Shown: piece by piece, positions 59,601 through 64,000 of the stretch
Numbering within the stretch: position 1 is the first letter of the stretch
Layout: each line of letters starts with the position of its first letter
Assembly (NCBI RefSeq): GCF_003112575.1
Contig: NZ_BEWC01000001.1
Span: 868,001-932,000 of the forward strand
Source of the DNA: Streptomyces ardesiacus
GTDB lineage: Bacteria; Actinomycetota; Actinomycetes; Streptomycetales; Streptomycetaceae
DNA length: 64,000 nucleotides
Direction: 5' to 3'
Program-made: the position numbers and the translations under genes
The notes under the pieces: generated by a model
Seen by the model: only the letters and a program-made list of their open reading frames with translations
Databases searched by the model: none
Told to the model about the DNA's origin: nothing

Positions 59601-61070
59601 CTAGGAGTCCGTGAAGACGGGGTCGTAGGGAGCGCTCGTGCGGCCACCCGACATGAAGGAGACGAAGTCGCCCACGAAGGCGCTCCGGCCGTATGCCGAG
59701 TCGCCGGTCGCGAGGTCGCGGTGGAAGGCGGTGCGGAAGAGCTCCCGGTACTCGTCCGCGTCGATGGTGCCGTTGCCGTCCTTGTCGGTGGCGTCGAACA
59801 GCACCTCGGCGACGCGGATCAGCGCGGGCCCGGCCATGGACGGTACGGCGGCGGCGTACTCGGCGGCGCTGACTCGGCCGTCGCCGTCGGTGTCGAGGGC
59901 GTCCTGCAGTTCGCGCCACCAGGCGGCGAAGGCGTCGTAGAGCCGGGTCTCCTCGGGCTCCTCCAGGTCCAGCCGGGTGGACAGTTCGCGCGCCATGGCC
60001 GCGAGGTCCGGCCAGTCGAGGTGGCCGTCACCGGTCTGGTCCAGGACCTGGCGGAAGAACTCCTCCGCGGGGCGTCGGCTCCCGCGGGCGCCTGCGGGAG
60101 CCGGGCCGGGGACGCCGCCCAGGGGAGTGATCAGCCGGAGCAGGGCCGCGGCCTGCTCCATACGGCCGCGCAGGGCGGCCACGGTCCGGGCGCGGGGGTC
60201 GTCGCCGGTGGGGGAGAGCGTCAGCAGCTCGACGACCTTCTCCGCGTCGAGCCAGCCCTCGGGCAGGAACCGGGCCAGTCCCGCGGCGAGGTAGGCGCCC
60301 CGCATGAGGGTCTCGGCGCCGGGCATCTCCGGCAGGCCGGCCCGCCGCCGGTACGGCTCGGGGAGCGAGGCGACCGTGATCGCGCCGAAGAGCGGTCCGG
60401 CGACGGCCCGGCCCGCCGCCCACAGGGTCGGCGCGCCGCCGAGCAGTGCCGGGGCGGGCAAGTGGTCGAAGAGCCGGTACAGGATGATGCGGGCCGCCTC
60501 GGTGTCCTCCAGTTCGTCTTCGACGACCCGGTCGAAGTACGTCCAGAAGTCCTGGACGCTTTCGGGGAGTTCTCCGGCGTCGCCGTCGAGGGCGGCGAGG
60601 AACGCGCGGTACTCGTCGTACATCCGCTCCATCGTGTCCTGTTCGAGGGGCTGGCCGCTCAGCCGGCACATCGTGACGGCACTCTCGAAGAGGGTGGCGA
60701 CCACCCAGGCGCGGGTGGCGCGGTCCATCGCGTCGTAGGGCCGGCCACGGGAGTCCGCGCCGCTCATGCGCGCGTGCAGCCGGTTGAGCCGGGCGGCCTC
60801 CCGCTCTCGTACCGCGGGGTCGCCGCTGTACATGCGCCGCATGCTCAGGAAGGTGTTGCGGAGCCGGCGCCAGGGATGGGCGACGAAGGTGGAATTGTCG
60901 ATGAGCGCCGCACCGATCTGGGGGTGCGCCGCCTCCAGCACGGTCGCACGGATGATGGCGAGGGCCCAGCGCGGGTCGTCGAAGAAGGAATGGAACCGTG
61001 AACCCTCCCCGAACAAGGGGGGTTCGTCGTCGGCCCGCCCGGTGTGCGTGCGGCTCGTGTCGGTCGTCAT
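59601..61070 (-). CDS. MpaB-family (DUF2236) oxygenase with C-terminal EF-hands
   Basis: 489 residues. The first 300 match the oxygenase MpaB/latex-clearing-protein family: LFGEGSRFHSFFDDPRWALA, AAHPQIGAALIDNSTFVAHP, a haem-binding His being expected in these segments, MDRATRAWVVATLFESAV and a further helical part. Residues 340-460 carry three EF-hand loops with the right spacing: DQTGDGHLDWPD, DTDGDGRVSAAE and DKDGNGTIDADE. The combination of a putative haem oxygenase with calcium sensors in one chain is unusual. ATG 61070 overlaps the isoprenyl transferase stop (ATGA), so the two are coupled, which suggests a polyprenyl or terpenoid substrate. Confidence 0.8.
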   Translation of the reverse strand: MTTDTSRTHTGRADDEPPLFGEGSRFHSFFDDPRWALAIIRATVLEAAHPQIGAALIDNSTFVAHPWRRLRNTFLSMRRMYSGDPAVREREAARLNRLHARMSGADSRGRPYDAMDRATRAWVVATLFESAVTMCRLSGQPLEQDTMERMYDEYRAFLAALDGDAGELPESVQDFWTYFDRVVEDELEDTEAARIILYRLFDHLPAPALLGGAPTLWAAGRAVAGPLFGAITVASLPEPYRRRAGLPEMPGAETLMRGAYLAAGLARFLPEGWLDAEKVVELLTLSPTGDDPRARTVAALRGRMEQAAALLRLITPLGGVPGPAPAGARGSRRPAEEFFRQVLDQTGDGHLDWPDLAAMARELSTRLDLEEPEETRLYDAFAAWWRELQDALDTDGDGRVSAAEYAAAVPSMAGPALIRVAEVLFDATDKDGNGTIDADEYRELFRTAFHRDLATGDSAYGRSAFVGDFVSFMSGGRTSAPYDPVFTDS

Positions 61071-61954
61071 CGTGGGTCTCCGTTCGTCCGGGGCGGTACG
61101 GTGCCGAAGCGACGGTCGCGGCGCCGGTAGGTGTGCAGGCAGGCGAGGAAGTCGGGGGCCCGGAAGTCCGGCCAGAGCACGTCGGGGAACGTCCACTCGG
61201 CGTAGGCGACCTTCCAGAGCATGAAGTTGGAGATGCGCTGCTCGCCGGACGTCCGGATGACCAGGTCCACGTCGGGGGTGTCGGGGAACGGCAGGTGCTG
61301 GGCGAAGAGGTGCTCGGTCACCTCGTCCGCGCGCTTCCCGCTCCGGATGAGGGACCGCGCGGCCTCGACGATGTCCCTGCGCCCGCCGTGATCGAACGCC
61401 ACGGTCAGCGTCATGCCCCGGTTGCCGTCGGTCAACGTCGTCAGGTCGTCGAAGTCCTGGGCCAGTTCGCGGGGGATGCGCGGGTCGGTGACCCCGAGGA
61501 AACGGCAGCGGATGCCGCGGGCGAGCAGGAGCGGTGCGTGCTTGCGCACCACCCGGCGGACCAGGCCCATCAGATAGTCGACTTCCGTCCCGGGCCGGTT
61601 CCAGTTCTCGGTGGAGAAGGCGTACAGGGTGAGCCACTCGACACCCGCGGACCGGGCCGTCTCGATGATCTCGATGACCGTGGCCTCGGCGGCCCGGTGA
61701 CCCGCCGTACGGGGCAGTGAACGCCGTTGTGCCCACCGGCCGTTCCCGTCCATCACGCAGGCAACGTGCCGGGGCACGGCGCGTGCTCCGGCACCGTCGC
61801 CCCGCCCTCGGCCCGGCTCGGCCGCTGCCTCGCTCCGTCCGTCCCGGCCCCCGGGCGTTCCGGCTCCGGCGGACTGGCCGCTGCGGCCCGCCGTGCCCGG
61901 TGCCGCCGTACACGGAGCAGCACGTTGGGCAGTACCGTGCTCGTTCACACCCAC
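61067..61954 (-). CDS. uppS: Isoprenyl transferase (cis-prenyltransferase, UppS family)
   Basis: 295 residues with an N-terminal 60-residue Gly/Ala/Arg-rich extension not needed for catalysis. Core motifs: catalytic Asp in CVMDGNGRWAQRR (about 68), FSTENWNRP, RTSGEQRISNFMLW near the end, TFPDVLWPDF. It condenses isopentenyl diphosphate units in cis onto an allylic primer, giving polyprenyl diphosphates. GTG 61954 is the longest start; later GTGs would shorten the extension. Coupled to the MpaB-EF-hand gene, so possibly a specialised paralogue rather than the housekeeping undecaprenyl synthase; the gene symbol is by family only. Confidence 0.82.
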   Translation of the reverse strand: MGVNEHGTAQRAAPCTAAPGTAGRSGQSAGAGTPGGRDGRSEAAAEPGRGRGDGAGARAVPRHVACVMDGNGRWAQRRSLPRTAGHRAAEATVIEIIETARSAGVEWLTLYAFSTENWNRPGTEVDYLMGLVRRVVRKHAPLLLARGIRCRFLGVTDPRIPRELAQDFDDLTTLTDGNRGMTLTVAFDHGGRRDIVEAARSLIRSGKRADEVTEHLFAQHLPFPDTPDVDLVIRTSGEQRISNFMLWKVAYAEWTFPDVLWPDFRAPDFLACLHTYRRRDRRFGTVPPRTNGDPR

Positions 61955-62204
61955 CCCGCCTCACCCACGCCCCCACCGGCGCGTTCCCTGTCGGGATCCT
62001 GGCAGCGGCGAGGGCCCGGGCAGGCGGAAACGGGCGGCCGTCATCCTTGGCTCATTTGTCCGAACCCCTCCGCGGCGATGCGGCCCTGCCCTTCGGCGAC
62101 AGCGCAGACTGTCGCGTCTGCCCGCCGTGCCACGGAACTAACGTGCGTTTCGGGGGCTTGCCCTGCGGAGGCAAGGGCATTCGGTGGTCTGGAGGTTGAT
62201 AACT

Positions 62205-62375
62205 ATGGTTCCCCTGCTTCTTGTACTTCTTCTGGCCCTGATCCTCTTCGGCGCGGGCTTCGCGTTGAAGGCGCTGTGGTGGATCGCGGTCGTCGTGCTC
62301 GTCGTGTGGCTGCTGGGCTTCCTGGTCCGGCCCGCCGGCAGCGGAGGCCGCAGGGGCCGCTGGTACCGCTGGTAG
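62205..62375 (+). CDS. Small hydrophobic membrane protein
   Basis: 56 residues with two membrane helices (MVPLLLVLLLALILFGAGFA and LWWIAVVVLVVWLLGFLV) and a basic tail RPAGSGGRRGRWYRW. ATG 62205 follows GGAGG with 9 bases between, a strong site. This type of short hydrophobic protein is common in Streptomyces, with no known function; some are stress-induced. Monocistronic: a terminator follows at 62414. Confidence 0.75.
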   Translation: MVPLLLVLLLALILFGAGFALKALWWIAVVVLVVWLLGFLVRPAGSGGRRGRWYRW

Positions 62376-62413
62376 CCGGCACGCCCAGGTGCGTGCCGCA
62401 CGAGGCTGCCCGA

Positions 62414-62447
62414 ACGGCGGGCCCGGTCGAGCGACCGGGCCCGCCGT
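62414..62447 (+). terminator. Terminator, perfect 16-bp GC stem
   Basis: Bases 62414-62429 and 62432-62447 are exact reverse complements with two bases between. It sits between the small membrane gene (+) and the convergent peptidase gene (-), so it may serve both. Confidence 0.8.
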
Positions 62448-62549
62448 CGTGCCGGGACCCGCTGCCTCACCGGGTGCAGCCCCACACCGGAGCCGCGGCC
62501 GGGCGCGGCGACGGACCGGCGACCGCCGCGCTCGTACGCGGCATCCCGG

Positions 62550-64000
62550 TCAGACGGGCGACGCCGGGATGCCGAGCGCCCAGCAGAAGAAGCTCAGTTC
62601 GTCGACGTCCTGCTCGACGAGGGCCGACAGGGTGGTGCCGCCGCCGTGGCCGGAGTCACGCAGCAGCACCAGGAGGTAGGGGCCGCCGCGCGGCGCGCCG
62701 GACTGGAGGAGCGCGACCATCTTGAGCGGGTCGTGGGGCGGCGCGTTGCGGTCGTTCAGTGCCGGGGCGAACGCCATCACCGGGTAGGGCCGGTCGGGCC
62801 GCACATTGTGGTAGGGCGAGTAGCCGGCGAGGTAGGCGCCCTCGACGGGGTCGTCCGGCGAGCCGTACTCGACGGTGGCCGAGTCGAGGTGGCCGAAGGC
62901 CGGGAAGCGCAGCATGTCCAGGAGCGGCACCCGGGAGTAGACGGCACCGTACGCGTCGGGTGCCTGCAGCGCGGCGACGGTGACCAGCAGGCCGCCGTTG
63001 CTGTTGCCGCGCGAGGCGATCCCGGCTGGGGTCGTCCAGCCGTCGGCGACCAAGTGGCGGGCCGCGGCGACGTAGTCGTCGAAGGCGTTCTGCCGGCGCG
63101 TCCCCACGGCGGCCTCGTGCCAGGCGCGGCCGTACTCGCCGCCGCCGCGCACGTTGGCGTGGGCCAGCACCCCGCCGAGCTGGAGCCAGGCGGCGCCGGC
63201 CGCCGAGAAGCGGGGTTCCACGGAGATGTTGAAGCCGCCGTATCCGCTGAGCCGGACCGGCCGCCGGCCGTCGCGCGGCACATCGACGCCGTGGACGATG
63301 AACATCGACACCGGCGTGCCGTCGGCCGACTCGTACCAGACCTGCCGCGTCGTGTACGCGGACGGGTCGAGACCGGCGTCGGGCACGTGGTACGGCTCCA
63401 GCCGGTCCCGGGCGTAGTCGTACCGGTAGAGCGACGGTGGCTGCACGAACGAGGTGAAGGCCACCCACACGTCGTCACCGTGCCACGAGCCGGAGATCCC
63501 GCTGACGACGCCCGCTCCCTCGTTCCGGTTGACCGAGCCGAGGGACGGGAGCACCAGCTCCCTCAGACGTGTGCCGTCCAAGGCGTGGACGGACACCCGG
63601 TGCGAGGCCGCACGCGCGTGAACGGCGTAGAGGCGTCCGCCGACTCCGGTCACGGTCTGCAGGGTGTCCGGGCCTTCCGGGACGAGCGTGCGCCACGAGG
63701 CCGGGTCGCTGACGGGAGCGACGCACAGGCGTCCGCGCGGCGCGTCCAGGTCGGTTCGCACCAGGACCGAGTCCTCGATCACCTGCACCTGGTTGACCGA
63801 CCGCATCCCGGTGGCGACCGGCAGCAGCGCGCCGTCGGCGAGCCGGAGCAGCGTGACGTCGTTGGCGTTCACGAAGTCCCACGAGGTCAGCACGGCGAAG
63901 CGGCCGCACTCGCTGGTCTCCACCGTGCACCAGCGGTCCTTGTCGTGATCGTCCCCGAAGACCCTGCGGGCCGGGGCCCCGGAGCCGATCCGGTGCTCGT
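62550..64000 (-). CDS. Prolyl oligopeptidase family S9 peptidase (5' end outside window)
   Basis: About 483 C-terminal residues are visible; the frame stays open to the window edge (HRIGSGAPARRVFGDDHDKD). The beta-propeller end is followed by the catalytic domain from about 63330: VRLSGYGGFNISVEPRFSAA, nucleophile Ser in SRGNSNGGLLV, Asp in PALNDRNAPPHDP, His in LRDSGHGGGTT. This is the S9A order. POPs cleave short peptides after proline; Streptomyces has several, some intracellular, some secreted, and the N-terminus needed to tell is missing. Convergent with the small membrane gene. Confidence 0.88.
   Translation of the reverse strand, partial: EHRIGSGAPARRVFGDDHDKDRWCTVETSECGRFAVLTSWDFVNANDVTLLRLADGALLPVATGMRSVNQVQVIEDSVLVRTDLDAPRGRLCVAPVSDPASWRTLVPEGPDTLQTVTGVGGRLYAVHARAASHRVSVHALDGTRLRELVLPSLGSVNRNEGAGVVSGISGSWHGDDVWVAFTSFVQPPSLYRYDYARDRLEPYHVPDAGLDPSAYTTRQVWYESADGTPVSMFIVHGVDVPRDGRRPVRLSGYGGFNISVEPRFSAAGAAWLQLGGVLAHANVRGGGEYGRAWHEAAVGTRRQNAFDDYVAAARHLVADGWTTPAGIASRGNSNGGLLVTVAALQAPDAYGAVYSRVPLLDMLRFPAFGHLDSATVEYGSPDDPVEGAYLAGYSPYHNVRPDRPYPVMAFAPALNDRNAPPHDPLKMVALLQSGAPRGGPYLLVLLRDSGHGGGTTLSALVEQDVDELSFFCWALGIPASPV

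Overview
The window is very GC-rich, with G/C-biased third codon positions, many GTG starts and short intergenic gaps. The families present (LacI, MerR/TipAS, TetR and WYL regulators, a TPR-linked Ser/Thr kinase, a type III PKS, RNHCP proteins, a MpaB oxygenase) fit an actinomycete, most likely Streptomyces. No rRNA, tRNA or CRISPR array was seen. Several broken genes and IS remnants in the first two thirds suggest a fast-evolving accessory region rather than conserved core.

Layout. 1-5009 (+): a tight operon of hydrolases around one flavin monooxygenase (phosphotriesterase-like end, FAD hydroxylase, alpha/beta hydrolase, MBL hydrolase, CocE/NonD esterase), followed by a LacI regulator at 5445 and a TPR/kinase protein whose promoter carries two LacI-like half-palindromes. 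9.5-13.1 kb: a scar zone (IS5 transposase scrap, MerR gene, Imm1-like small protein, P10-family protein, fragments). 13.1-21.5 kb: a TetR/SDR pair divided by a perfect 24-bp inverted repeat, then sugar-acid and carbohydrate genes (IlvD/Edd dehydratase, zwf) among which a hydroxyacid dehydrogenase, a universal stress protein and a GH15 glucoamylase are each broken by one lesion. 21.7-27.2 kb: a 1045-residue Tat-exported discoidin protein with a LacI-type operator, an SRPBCC protein and an ArsB/SLC13-type permease. 27.2-31.4 kb: a less GC-biased patch with transposase debris, an SDR that has lost its start, a P-loop kinase and a TetR stump.

31.5-35.4 kb: rsgA with a methyltransferase, divergent from two RNHCP zinc-ribbon genes that are preceded by a promoter with a palindrome in a 19-bp spacer, a 19-codon leader ORF and several hairpins: a plausible attenuator and the most interesting regulatory find. 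35.6-38.3 kb: one secreted Ig-like protein and two IPT/TIG repeat proteins. 39-45.2 kb: a deleted butanediol-dehydrogenase-like pseudogene, WYL regulator, esterase, a TipAS-type MerR gene overlapping a macrolide-type glycosyltransferase, then oxidoreductase and HD genes. 45.6-49.2 kb: a compact type III PKS cluster (PKS, ICMT-like methyltransferase, flavin oxidoreductase, divergent UbiA prenyltransferase) resembling phenolic-lipid loci. 49.4-50.9 kb: a lipoprotein, cupredoxin and membrane protein trio. 51-59.3 kb: a Tat-exported alkylsulfatase-type MBL enzyme, MFS transporter, acyl-CoA dehydrogenase, acyl-CoA ligase, TetR regulator and NylB-like hydrolase; two copies of one operator-like motif link the last three. 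59.3-64 kb: a MerR stump fused to a Gly-Gly-Glu repeat, a MpaB oxygenase with EF-hands overlapping an isoprenyl transferase, a small membrane protein, and a prolyl oligopeptidase running off the window.

Functions are read from motifs and family knowledge only; no database search was made.
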